From Allodiplogaster sudhausi (Eukaryota; Nematoda; Chromadorea; Rhabditida; Diplogasteridae): a stretch of DNA of 64,000 bases. Positions 23,985 to 36,500 of the stretch are shown here, piece after piece (the stretch's first letter is position 1; every line of letters starts with the position of its first letter). The stretch covers positions 2,159,001-2,223,000 of the forward strand of contig CALZFC010000031.1 of the NCBI GenBank assembly GCA_945643635.1, written 5' to 3'. Both the position numbers and the translations under genes were made by a program. Under the pieces are notes generated by a model. That model searched no databases. It saw only the letters and a list, made by a program, of their open reading frames with translations, and was not told the DNA's origin.

Positions 23985-24784
23985 GCCATTTTTGACTGGA
24001 AAAAATTGAGAGATGAAAAGTACAGAAAACTGATTCAATGAGTCCTGCCAACATTCACAAGAAAAGGAAAGATTCTTTTACATGGTATCTCAATATACAC
24101 GCTATTTTCTAAATATCCAGCCCGCAGATTAAAGTCTAAAACCGGGCATGGACGGTGTAGAATGGCCGTTTTTGGCAGCAAAAATGAGAGATAAAAACAA
24201 TAGAAAAATGATTCATGGAGTCCTGCATATATTCACTAGAAAGGGAACGAGTTGTGCATGGTATCTCTATATGCACGCTATTTTCTAAATATCCAGCCCG
24301 CAGATTAAAGTCTAAAACAAAAAAATCGGGCATGGATGGTGTAGAATGGCCGTTTTTGGCAGCAAAAATGAGAGATAAAAGCAATAGAAAAATGATTCAT
24401 GGAGTCCTGCATATATTCACTAGAAAGGGAACGGGTTGTGCATGGTATCTCTATATGCACGCTATTTTCTAAATATCCAGCCCGCAGATTAAAGTCTAAA
24501 ACAAAAAATCGGGCATGGACGGTGTAGAATGGCCGTTTCTGGCAGTAAAAATGAGAGATAAAAACAATAGAAAAATGATTCAAAGAGTCCTGCATATATT
24601 CACTAGAAAGGGAACGGTTTGTGCATGGTATCTCAATATACACGCTATTTTCTAGATATCCAGCCCGCAGATTAAACTCTAAAACAAAAAAATCGGGCAT
24701 GGACGGTGTAGAATGGCCGTTTTTGGCAGCAAAAATGAGAGATAAAAACAATAGAAAAATGATTCATGGAGTCCTGCATATATT
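23985..24784. repeat. Satellite array, left block (about 4 monomers)
   Basis: About four tandem copies of the 183/184-bp monomer that forms the main array at 27542-53692. The leftmost copy (23985-24080) is strongly diverged, as expected at an array edge, and the next copy lacks part of the A-rich linker (CTAAAACCGGGC). The block stops inside a monomer at TATATT, where the 2.76-kb insertion begins. Confidence 0.95.
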
Positions 24785-25073
24785 CACAGCGCTTTGATTG
24801 CTAAGAGAAGTGCCCCTTTGGTATTACCAATTGGTGCAGGAAAACGAAAGTGTCGGTGCATTTTACATTTTTCCTGTCGTACTGAAAAATTTCTTCATGG
24901 GACACATAATTTTTCGAATATTAAAATGTTTCCAGGAGGAAATACGGAAGTTCCAGCGACATCCGTTGTTGTGAAGTAGTTTATGTTGCATTTGCTTGCA
25001 TATAAAGTTGTTATTTTTCGACATAACTGTGGCTATTGTTCATTATTGATGCCTATTCCTTGGTATTATGCAG

Positions 25074-26477
25074 GGACGTTCGCGGCCGCGGCTACGGCTC
25101 ATTGGACGGACTACATCGGAAGGCGCAGCTAGGTTCGACTTACCATTTTGTATCCACTTTTCTTAATCATTTCTTAATGCATTGTTTTATCGTCCATTTC
25201 TATTTCATTGTGCCGCTCTAAAGTTGTAGTCCTCAACTTTTAAAGGCACATGAGTACTAGTTGTTCGAACATTTTCCCTAGTTCAGATAGCATTTATTAT
25301 AGTGGTGTTTTTCGTTCTACTTTTAACATTGTTCCTTCTTCTTTTCAACTTTTTCTTAATTCTTAGCTATGTTCAGCGATAATGCTAAAGGCAACATCAG
25401 TGAACCACCTCCATTCCACCTTGTTCAGGCGCCGAAGCTTCCGTCCTCGTGCGGAGTATCCAGCCAACTCCAGCAGCTCCGTTTCATTCTCAACAAGAGC
25501 GGCCGGCGACTTTTCGGCTCCACGGCAGGTGAGGCAGTTGTTCTTTAATTTGTATTATAACAAGTGTGTTTACTGATGATGAATGATTTTTGTCTACTAC
25601 CTATATTCTTCATGCACGCTTTCTTTTTTGAGTCGAAAACATTTCAAGGGATTTATCTTTAGAAACGAAATTTATTAAAAGGTTACCTGATCTTTTGAAT
25701 ATGAAAAGAATACATTGGTTCATTATGATTTTTAATTTGGAGAAATACATTTATTTAGAGTTTTTCTTTGTGTCCATAATCTTTTTCTTTATCCTTTTAA
25801 TTTTTTTCCTTTACAGTTCAGCATTTATGCTAATCATGCATTCGAACCACAACCATTTCACTGTATTCAGGTTCCGTATCAACCCGAGCAGCGACCCTTC
25901 AACACCTTCCTGCCATCTCCTTCCCGCACGCCTTCCTGCACCACCTTCTCACCACCACCTTCTCGCACCACCGTCCCGCAGACTACCAAACAGGCAAGGC
26001 ACTTCTTTTAGATTTTGACACAAGTTTTTAATGGTCCGAAGCTCGGCCGTCTTGTCAAGGACAGGAAGATCGCGACACTCGAGGAGATCTACCTCAACTC
26101 TCTCCCCATCAAGGTATTTATGTTTTACTATATTTCTGAATGTTACTTCGATCTGTTGCTCTCTGGAACTTAGCGTTTGTGTTATTTTTCTATCGTTTAA
26201 TTAGGATAATTTCTGCTTCAACCTTAAGGACGAAGCCCTCAAGATCATGCCCGTTTAGAAGAAGACCCGGTGAGTTATTTATCATTTTGCTTGTTAATGC
26301 CTATATCACAGCTGAGGAGATGTTTCTCAGGACTCAGTAGTTCCTATAGTATCTTTCCAATTTTATAATTTTTTATGTTCAGTGCCGGTCAGCGCACCCT
26401 CTTCAAGGCCTTTGTGGCCATCGGAGACCACAACGGACTGCTCGGCAGCCGATCTTGCTCGCAGGTAAAGAAAGAGT

Positions 26478-26513
<36 letters not shown>

Positions 26514-27183
26514 TAAGTTACTTGTAAACTTACACTTAATGGCATTATCCTTCAGAGCGAGATCGAACAACTCGGGGATCGACAGAAGGATACGCTGCCC
26601 GTCTTGCTGGCAGGTAAAGAGACAGAGAGAGAGAGCAAGAGAGAGAAGCATAACTGTGAACTCATTGAAAGTGTTACGAAGAGAGTACATTAACAATGCC
26701 TTTATTTCCAGAGCAAGACGTTCGCGGGCTCGGGCAACTCGAGGATCGACAGAAGGAGGAGCAGCCCAGCCCTTCTTGCTCACAGGTAAACATAGAGAGA
26801 GAGAGAGAGCGAGAGAGAGATGGAAGAGAGATAATTACTGTGTACTCATTGAAAGTGAAAGTGTTGCGAAGAGAGTAGATTAACAATGTCCTTTTTCTGC
26901 AGAGCAAGGTCTTCGCGGGCTCGGGCAACTCGACGATCGACAGCAGCAGCCCTTCTTGCTTGCAGGTAAAGGGAGAGGGAGGGAGGGAGAGAGAGAGAGA
27001 GAGAGAGAGAGATAAGAGTTACATAACTATGGAAAAATGGAAAGTGTTTCGAAATGAGCAGATTAACAATGTCTTTATTTCCAGAGCGAGATCTTCGAGG
27101 GCCCGGCGATCTCTTCCTCGACATCAGGATGCACATTTTTTTTGTATTTTTCGTTGTATTTAATGTGTGTTTTTTTTACTTGA
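25074..27183 (+). pseudogene. Intron-containing RPS2 (uS5) chimera with duplicated tail exons
   Basis: Candidate exons with GT/AG borders are 25074-25132 (RGRGY-like, as in the RPS2 N-terminus), 25377-25528, 25871-25993 (Pro-rich, GC donor), 26012-26113, 26205-26269, 26383-26464, 26556-26613, 26712-26785, 26903-26965 and 27085-27183. Exon 26012-26113 contains KLGRLVKDRKIATLEEIYLN and ends SLPIK. Exon 26205-26269 contains LKDEALKIMPV, a TAG, then KKTR. Exon 26383-26464 gives AGQRTLFKAFVAIGDHNG. These are RPS2 landmarks in correct order. TAG (26256-26258) stands where RPS2 has Gln, a C-to-T nonsense change, and the conserved C-terminal half is missing. Instead, four related tail exons follow, open through the splices to TGA at 27181. 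The first half has pieces I cannot assign. A ribosomal function is excluded; a new chimeric transcript is possible. Confidence 0.7.
26472..27012 (+). repeat. Tandem exon-plus-intron units with (GA)n just after each donor
   Basis: Units of about 150-180 bp repeat from 26383 to 27120. Each has an exon starting AGCGAG or AGCAAG and ending in CTTGCT-CAG or similar, a GTAAAG or GTAAAC donor, a GA-rich run of 20-40 bases (26472-26512, 26622-26645, 26793-26820, 26970-27012), then a stretch with ATTAACAATG and a TTTCCAG-like acceptor. Donors are at 26465, 26614, 26786 and 26966. The exon sequences have diverged but keep the reading frame. Confidence 0.8.
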
Positions 27184-27188
27184 ATAAA
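27183..27188 (+). terminator. Poly(A) signal AATAAA overlapping the chimera's TGA stop
   Basis: TGAATAAA places the polyadenylation signal directly on the stop codon of the open spliced tail. This very short 3' end suggests the terminal exon came with a working 3' processing signal. Confidence 0.6.
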
Positions 27189-27202
27189 GAATTTTTAAAT
27201 CT

Positions 27203-27261
27203 TAACTTGTGAGTGCTAGCCGCTTTTTGAAATAGAAAAGCGTGCAGCACTCACTTGTTAA
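27203..27261. repeat. Imperfect hairpin after the chimera's poly(A) signal
   Basis: GTGAGTGCT (27209-27217) pairs perfectly with AGCACTCAC near 27246-27254. Pairing continues outward through TTAAC/GTTAA and inward through CGCTTTT/AAAAGCG with small bulges. It lies about 20 bases after the poly(A) signal. Role unknown. Confidence 0.6.
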
Positions 27262-27394
27262 ATTAGATATATTTTTTATTCGGAATAAAGCACTTTTAAC
27301 ATTGTTAAATGCAGAAAAATACAGCTGAAACATGCTGTTAGTATCCGTTCTCTGATTTGTCTTCAAACCGCTTGCTCTGTTCGGGCTGGACCCC

Positions 27395-27445
27395 GTTCTT
27401 GGCAAATTGCCAAGAACCCCCGTTCTTGGCAAATTGCCAGGAACG
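27395..27445. repeat. Two adjacent palindromes in the insertion's right flank
   Basis: GTTCTTGGCAA/TTGCCAAGAAC (27395-27417) is a perfect 11-bp inverted repeat with one central base. A second copy at 27421-27445 has one substitution. Another palindrome, CCAGTGCA-TGG-TGCACTGG, lies at about 27479-27497. Such subterminal palindromes are common in foldback and hAT-like elements, but no family is assigned. Confidence 0.65.
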
Positions 27446-27541
27446 GCCAAGGTTGGCAATCTGGCATCTTGGTGTATGACCAGTGCATGGTGCACTGGTG
27501 GATTTTTGAGTTGGGCTAAAGGGGACAGATTCAGCGCTGTG

Positions 27542-30500
27542 TATGTTCACTAGAAAGGGAACGAGTTGTGCATGGTATCTCTATATGCACGCTATTTTCT
27601 AAATATCCAGCCCGCAGATTAAAGTCTAAAACAAAAAAATCGGGCATGGATGGTGTAGAATGGCCGTTTTTGGCAGCAAAAATGAGAGATAAAAACAATA
27701 GAAAAATGATTCATGGAGTCCTGCATATATTCACTAGAAAGGGAACGGGTTGTGCATGGTATCTCTATATGCACGCTATTTTCTAAATATCCAGCCCGCA
27801 GATTAAAGTCTAAAACAAAAAATCGGGCATGGACGGTGTAGAATGGCCGTTTTTGGCTGTAAAAATGAGAGATAAAAACAATAGAAAAATGATTCAAGGA
27901 GTCCTGCATATATTCACAAGAAAGGGAACGGTTTGTGCATGGTATCTCAATATACACGCTATTTTCTAAATATCCAGCCCGCAGATTAAGGTCTAAAACA
28001 AAAAATCGGGCATGGACGGTGTAGAATGGCCGTTTTTGGCAGCAAAAATGAGAGATAAAAACAATTGAAAAATGATTCATGGAGTCCTGCATATATTCTC
28101 TAGAAAGGGAACGGTTTGTGCATGGTATCTCAATATACCCGCTATTTTCTAGATATCCAGCCCGCAGATTAAACTCTAAAACAAAAAATCGGGCATGGAC
28201 GGTGTAGAATGGCCGTTTTTGGCAGCAAAAATGAGAGATAAAAACAATAGAAAAATGATTCAAGGAGTCCTGCATATATTCACAAGAAAGGGAACGGTTT
28301 GTGCATGGTATCTCAATATACACGCTATTTTCTAGGTATCCAGCAAGCAGATTAAACTCTAAAACAAAAAAATCGGGCATGGACGGTGTAGAATGGCCGT
28401 TTTTGGCAGCAAAAATGAGAGATAAAAACAATAGAAAAATGATTCATGGAGTCCTGCATATATTCACTAGAAAGGGAACGGGTTGTGCATTGTATCTCTA
28501 TATGCACGCTATTTTCTAGATATCCAGCCCGCAGATTAAACTCTAAAACAAAAAAAATTGGGCATGGACGGTGTAGAATGGCCGTTTTGGCAGCAAAAAT
28601 GAGAGATAAAAACAATAGAAAAATGATTCATGGAGTCCTGCATATATTCACTAGAAAGCGAACGGGTTGTGCATGGTATCTCTATCTGCACGCTATTTTC
28701 TAAATATCCAGCCCGCAGATTAAAGTCTAAAACAAAAAATCGGACATGGACGGTGTAGAATGGCCGTTTCTGGCAGTAAAAATGAGAGATAAAAACAATA
28801 GAAAAATGATTCAAAGAGTCCTGCATATATTCACTAGAAAGGGAACGGTTTGTGCATGGTATCTCAATATACACGCTATTTTCTAGGTATCCAGCAAGCA
28901 GATTAAACTCTAAAACAAAAAAATCGGGCATGGACGGTGTAGAATGGCTGTTTTTGGCAGCAAAAATGAGAGATAAAAACAATAGAAAAATGATTCATGG
29001 AGTCCTGCATATATTCACTAGAAAGGGAACGGGTTGTGCATGGTATCTCTATATGCACGCTATTTTCTAGATATCCAACCCGCAGATTAAACTCTAAAAC
29101 AAAAAAAATTGGGCATGGACGGTGTAGAATGGCCGTTTTGGCAGCAAAAATGAGAGATAAAAACAATAGAAAAATGATTCATGGAGTCCTGCATATATTC
29201 ACTAGAAAGGGAACGGGTTGTGCATGGTATCTCTATATGCACGCTATTTTCTAAATATCCAGCCCGCAGATTAAAGTCTAAAACAAAAAATCGGACATGG
29301 ACGGTGTAGAATGGAAGTTTCTGGCAGTAAAAATGAGAGATAAAAACAATAGAAAAATGATTCAAAGAGTCCTGCATATATTCACTAGAAAGGGAACGGT
29401 TTGTGCATGGTATCTCAATATACACGCTATTTTCTAGGTATCCAGCAAGCAGATTAAACTCTAAAACAAAAAATCGGGCATGGACGGTGTAGAATGGCCG
29501 TTTTTGGCAGCAAAAATTAGAGATAAAAACAATAGAAAAATGATTCATGGAGTCCTGCATATATTCACTAGAAAGGGAACGGGTTGTGCATGGTATCTCT
29601 ATATGCACGCTATTTTCTAGATATCCAGCCCGCAGATTAAACTCTAAAACAAAAAAAATTGGGCATGGACGGTGTAGAATGGCCGTTTTGGCAGCAAAAA
29701 TGAGAGATAAAAACAATAGAAAAATGATTCATGGAGTCCTGCATTTATTCACTAGAAAGGGAACGGGTTGTGCATGGTATCTCTATCTGCACGCTATTTT
29801 CTAAATATCCAGCCCGCAGATTAAAGTCTAAAACAAAAAATCGGACATGGACGGTGTAGAATGGAAGTTTCTGGCAGTAAAAATGAGAGATAAAAAAATA
29901 GAAAAATGATTCAAAGAGTCCTGCATATATTCACTAGAAAGGGAACGGTTTGTGCATGGTATCTCAATATACACGCTATTTTCTAGGTATCCAGCAAGCA
30001 GATTAAACTCTAAAACAAAAAAATCGGGCATGGACGGTGTAGAATGGCTGTTTTTGGCAGCAAAAATGAGAGATAAAAACAATAGAAAAATGATTCATGG
30101 AGTCCTGCATATATTCACTAGAAAGGGAACGGGTTGTGCATGGTATCTCTATATGCACGCTATTTTCTAGATATCCAACCCGCAGATTAAACTCTAAAAC
30201 AAAAAAAATTGGGCATGGACGGTGTAGAATGGCCGTTTTGGCAGCAAAAATGAGAGATAAAAACAATAGAAAAATGATTCATGGAGTCCTGCATATATTC
30301 ACTAGAAAGGGAACGGGTTGTGCATGGTATCTCTATATGCACGCTATTTTCTAAATATCCAGCCCGCAGATTAAAGTCTAAAACAAAAAATCGGACATGG
30401 ACGGTGTAGAATGGAAGTTTCTGGCAGTAAAAATGAGAGATAAAAACAATAGAAAAATGATTCAAAGAGTCCTGCATATATTCACTAGAAAGGGAACGGT

Positions 30501-33500
30501 TTGTGCATGGTATCTCAATATACACGCTATTTTCTAGGTATCCAGCAAGCAGATTAAACTCTAAAACAAAAAATCGGGCATGGACGGTGTAGAATGGCCG
30601 TTTTTGGCAGCAAAAATTAGAGATAAAAACAATAGAAAAATGATTCATGGAGTCCTGCATATATTCACTAGAAAGGGAACGGGTTGTGCATGGTATCTCT
30701 ATATGCACGCTATTTTCTAGATATCCAGCCCGCAGATTAAACTCTAAAACAAAAAAAATTGGGCATGGACGGTGTAGAATGGCCGTTTTGGCAGCAAAAA
30801 TGAGAGATAAAAACAATAGAAAAATGATTCATGGAGTCCTGCATTTATTCACTAGAAAGGGAACGGGTTGTGCATGGTATCTCTATCTGCACGCTATTTT
30901 CTAAATATCCAGCCCGCAGATTAAAGTCTAAAACAAAAAATCGGACATGGACGGTGTAGAATGGAAGTTTCTGGCAGTAAAAATGAGAGATAAAAAAATA
31001 GAAAAATGATTCAAAGAGTCCTGCATATATTCACTAGAAAGGGAACGGTTTGTGCATGGTATCTCAATATACACGCTATTTTCTAGGTATCCAGCAAGCA
31101 GATTAAACTCTAAAACAAAAAAATCGGGCATGGACGGTGTAGAATGGCTGTTTTTGGCAGCAAAAATGAGAGATAAAAACAATAGAAAAATGATTCATGG
31201 AGTCCTGCATATATTCACTAGAAAGGGAACGGGTTGTGCATGGTATCTCTATATGCACGCTATTTTCTAGATATCCAACCCGCAGATTAAACTCTAAAAC
31301 AAAAAAAATTGGGCATGGACGGTGTAGAATGGCCGTTTTGGCAGCAAAAATGAGAGATAAAAACAATAGAAAAATGATTCATGGAGTCCTGCATATATTC
31401 ACTAGAAAGGGAACGGGTTGTGCATGGTATCTCTATATGCACGCTATTTTCTAAATATCCAGCCCGCAGATTAAAGTCTAAAACAAAAAATCGGACATGG
31501 ACGGTGTAGAATGGAAGTTTCTGGCAGTAAAAATGAGAGATAAAAACAATAGAAAAATGATTCAAAGAGTCCTGCATATATTCACTAGAAAGGGAACGGT
31601 TTGTGCATGGTATCTCAATATACACGCTATTTTCTAGGTATCCAGCAAGCAGATTAAACTCTAAAACAAAAAAATCGGGCATGGACGGTGTAGAATGGCC
31701 GTTTTTGGCAGCAAAAATTAGAGATAAAAACAATAGAAAAATGATTCATGGAGTCCTGCATATATTCACTAGAAAGGGAACGGGTTGTGCATGGTATCTC
31801 TATATGCACGCTATTTTCTAGATATCCAGCCCGCAGATTAAACTCTAAAACAAAAAAAATTGGGCATGGACGGTGTAGAATGGCCGTTTTGGCAGCAAAA
31901 ATGAGAGATAAAAGCAATAGAAAAATGATTCATGGAGTCCTGCATATGTTCACTAGAAAGGGAACGAGTTGTGCATGGTATCTCTATATGCACGCTATTT
32001 TCTAAATATCCAGCCCGCAGATTAAAGTCTAAAACAAAAAAATCGGGCATGGATGGTGTAGAATGGCCGTTTTTGGCAGCAAAAATGAGAGATAAAAACA
32101 ATAGAAAAATGATTCATGGAGTCCTGCATATATTCACTAGAAAGGGAACGGGTTGTGCATGGTATCTCTATATGCACGCTATTTTCTAAATATCCAGCCC
32201 GCAGATTAAAGTCTAAAACAAAAAATCGGGCATGGACGGTGTAGAATGGCCGTTTTTGGCAGTAAAAATGAGAGATAAAAACAATAGAAAAATGATTCAA
32301 GGAGTCCTGCATATATTCACAAGAAAGGGAACGGTTTGTGCATGGTATCTCAATATACACGCTATTTTCTAGATATCCAGCCCGCAGATTAAACTCTAAA
32401 ACAAAAAATCGGGCATGGACGGTGTAGAATGGCCGTTTTTGGCAGCAAAAATGAGAGATAAAAACAATAGAAAAATGATTCATGGAGTCCTGCATATATT
32501 CACTAGAAAGGGAACGGTTTGTGCATGGTATCTCAATATACACGCTATTTTCTAGATATCCAGCCCGCAGATTAAACTCTAAAACAAAAAAATCGGGCAT
32601 GGACGGTGTAGAATGGCCGTTTTTGGCAGCAAAAATGAGAGATAAAAACAATAGAAAAATGAATCATGGAGTCCTGCATATATTCACTAGAAAGGGAACG
32701 GGTTGTGCATGGTATCTCTATATGCACGCTATTTTCTAAATATCCAGCCCGCAGATTAAAGTCTAAAACAAAAAATCGGACATGGACGGTGTAGAATGGA
32801 AGTTTCTGGCAGTAAAAATGAGAGATAAAAACAATAGAAAAATGATTCAAAGAGTCCTGCATATATTCACTAGAAAGGGAACGGTTTGTGCATGGTATCT
32901 CAATATACACGCTATTTTCTAGGTATCCAGCAAGCAGATTAAACTCTAAAACAAAAAAATCGGGCATGGACGGTGTAGAATGGCCGTTTTTGGCAGCAAA
33001 AATGAGAGATAAAAACAATAGAAAAATGATTCATGGAGTCCTGCATATATTCACTAGAAAGGGAACGGGTTGTGCATTGTATCTCTATATGCACGCTATT
33101 TTCTAGATATCCAGCCCGCAGATTAAACTCTAAAACAAAAAAAATTGGGCATGGACGGTGTAGAATGGCCGTTTTGGCAGCAAAAATGAGAGATAAAAAC
33201 AATAGAAAAATGATTCATGGAGTCCTGCATATATTCACTAGAAAGGGAACGGGTTGTGCATGGTATCTCTATCTGCACGCTATTTTCTAAATATCCAGCC
33301 CGCAGATTAAAGTCTAAAACAAAAAATCGGACATGGACGGTGTAGAATGGCCGTTTCTGGCAGTAAAAATGAGAGATAAAAACAATAGAAAAATGATTCA
33401 AAGAGTCCTGCATATATTCACTAGAAAGGGAACGGTTTGTGCATGGTATCTCAATATACACGCTATTTTCTAGGTATCCAGCAAGCAGATTAAACTCTAA

Positions 33501-36500
33501 AACAAAAAAATCGGGCATGGACGGTGTAGAATGGCCGTTTTTGGCAGCAAAAATGAGAGATAAAAACAATAGAAAAATGATTCATGGAGTCCTGCATATA
33601 TTCACTAGAAAGGAAACGGGTTGTGCATGGTATCTCTATATGCACGCTATTTTCTAGATATCCAACCCGCAGATTAAACTCTAAAACAAAAAAAATTGGG
33701 CATGGACGGTGTAGAATGGCCGTTTTGGCAGCAAAAATGAGAGATAAAAACAATAGAAAAATGATTCATGGAGTCCTGCATATATTCACTAGAAAGGGAA
33801 CGGGTTGTGCATGGTATCTCTATATGCACGCTATTTTCTAAATATCCAGCCCGCAGATTAAAGTCTAAAACAAAAAATCGGACATGGACGGTGTAGAATG
33901 GAAGTTTCTGGCAGTAAAAATGAGAGATAAAAACAATAGAAAAATGATTCAAAGAGTCCTGCATATATTCACTAGAAAGGGAACGGTTTGTGCATGGTAT
34001 CTCAATATACACGCTATTTTCTAGGTATCCAGCAAGCAGATTAAACTCTAAAACAAAAAAATCGGGCATGGACGGTGTAGAATGGCCGTTTTTGGCAGCA
34101 AAAATGAGAGATAAAAACAATAGAAAAATGATTCATGGAGTCCTGCATATATTCACTAGAAAGGGAACGGGTTGTGCATGGTATCTATATATGCACGCTA
34201 TTTTCTAAATATCCAGCCCGCAGATTAAAGTCTAAAACAAAAAATCGGACATGGACGGTGTAGAATGGAAGTTTCTGGCAGTAAAAATGAGAGATAAAAA
34301 CAATAGAAAAATGATTCAAAGAGTCCTGCATATATTCACTAGAAAGGGAACGGTTTGTGCATGGTATCTCAATATACACGCTATTTTCTAAATATCCAGC
34401 CCGCAGATTAAAGTCTAAAACAAAAAATCGGGCATGGACGGTGTAGAATAGCCGTTTCTGGCAGTAAAAATGAGAGATAAAAACAATAGAAAAATGATTC
34501 AAAGAGTCCTGCATATATTCACTAGAAAGGGAACGGTTTGTGCATGGTATCTCAATATACACTCTATTTTCTAGATATCCAGCCCGCAGATTAAACTCTA
34601 AAACAAAAAAATCGGGCATGGACGGTGTGGAATGGCCGTTTTTGGCAGCAAAAATGAGAGATAAAAACAATAGAAAAATGATTCATGGAGTCCTGCATAT
34701 ATTCACTAGACAGGGAACGCTTTGTGCATGGTATCTCAATATACACGCTATTTTCTAGATATCCAGCCCGCAGATTAAACTCTAAAACAAAAAAATCGGG
34801 CATGGACGGTGTAGAATGGCCGTTTTTGGCAGCAAAAATGAGAGATAAAAACAATAGAAAAATGATTCATGGAGTCCTGCATATATTCACTAGAAAGGGA
34901 ACGGGTTGTGCATGGTATCTATATATGCACGCTATTTTCTAAATATCCAGCCCGCAGATTAAAGTCTAAAACAAAAAATCGGACATGGACGGTGTAGAAC
35001 GACCGTTTCTGGCAGTAAAAATGAGAGATAAAAACAATAGAAAAATGATTCAAAGAGTCCTGCATATATTCACTAGAAAGGGAACGGTTTGTGCATGGTA
35101 TCTCAATATACACGCTATTTTCTAAATATCCAGCCCGCAGATTAAAGTCTAAAACAAAAAATCGGGCATGGACGGTGTAGAATAGCCGTTTCTGGCAGTA
35201 AAAATTAGAGATAAAAACAATAGAAAAATGATTCAAAGAGTCCTGCATATATTCACTAGAAAGGGAACGGTTTGTGCATGGTATCTCAATATACACTCTA
35301 TTTTCTAGATATCCAGCCCGCAGATTAAACTCTAAAACAAAAAAAATCGGGCATGGACGGTGTAGAATGGCCGTTTTGGCAGCAGAAATGAGAGATAAAA
35401 ACAATAGAAAAATGATTCATGGAGTCCTGCATATATTCATTAGAAAGGGAACGGTTTGTGCATGGTATCTCAATATACACGCTATTTTCTAGATATCCAG
35501 CCCGCAGATTAAACTCTAAAACAAAAAATCGGGCATGGACGGTGTAGAATGGCCGTTTTTGGCAGCAAAAATGAGAGATAAAAACAATAGAAAAATGATT
35601 CATGGAGTCCTGCATATATTCACTAGAAAGGGAACGGGTTGTGCATGGTATCTCTATATGCACGCTATTTTCTAAATATCCAGCCCGCAGATTAAAGTCT
35701 AAAACAAAAAATCGGACATGGACGGTGTAGAATGGAAGTTTCTGGCAGTAAAAATGAGAGATAAAAACAATAGAAAAATGATTCAAAGAGTCCTGCATAT
35801 ATTCACTAGAAAGGGAACGGTTTGTGCATGGTATCTCAATATACACGCTATTTTCTAGGTATCCAGCAAGCAGATTAAACTCTAAAACAAAAAAATCGGG
35901 CATGGACGGTGTAGAATGGCCGTTTTTGGCAGCAAAAATGAGAGATAAAAACAATAGAAAAATGATTCATGGAGTCCTGCATATATTCACTAGAAAGGGA
36001 ACGGGTTGTGCATGGTATCTCTATATGCACGCTATTTTCTAGATATCCAGCCCGCAGATTAAACTCTAAAACAAAAAAAATCGGGCATGGACGGTGTAGA
36101 ATGGCCGTTTTGGCAGCAAAAATGAGAGATAAAAACAATAGAAAAATGATTCATGGAGTCCTGCATATATTCACTAGAAAGGGAACGGGTTGTGCATGGT
36201 ATCTCTATATGCACGCTATTTTCTAAATATCCAGCCCGCAGATTAAAGTCTAAAACAAAACATCGGGCATGGACGGTGTAAAATGGCCGTTTCTGGCAGT
36301 AAAAATGAGAGATAAAAACAATAGAAAAATGATTCATGGAGTCCTGCATATATTCACTAGAAAGGGAACGGGTTGTGCATGGTATCTCTATATGCACGCT
36401 ATTTTCTAAATATCCAGCCCGCAGATTAAACTCTAAAACAAAAAATCGGGCATGGACGGTGTAGAATGGCCGTTTTTGGCAGCAAAAATGAGAGATAAAA

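Larger units (their letters stand above)
24785..27541. mobile_element. 2.76-kb insertion in the satellite with 9-bp inverted ends
   Basis: The insertion interrupts one satellite monomer. Its left end is CACAGCGCT (24785-24793) and its right end AGCGCTGTG (27533-27541), perfect 9-bp inverted repeats. The flanks TATATT (24779-24784) and TATGTT (27542-27547) differ by one base and look like a target duplication; because the target continues with CAC, a duplication two bases longer is equally possible. No transposase is recognisable. The cargo is the RPS2-derived chimera (25074-27183), so this may be a non-autonomous DNA element that captured host gene fragments. The alternative is a non-transposon insertion with coincidental ends. 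Confidence 0.6.

Noticed and set aside
26256..26258. Reassigned stop codons (TAG or TAA as sense) to explain in-frame stops in RPS2 and Sec15
   Set aside because: The intact genes here end with ordinary TAA, the RPS2-derived tail ends with TGA, and the internal stops replace different residues, so simple decay is the better explanation.
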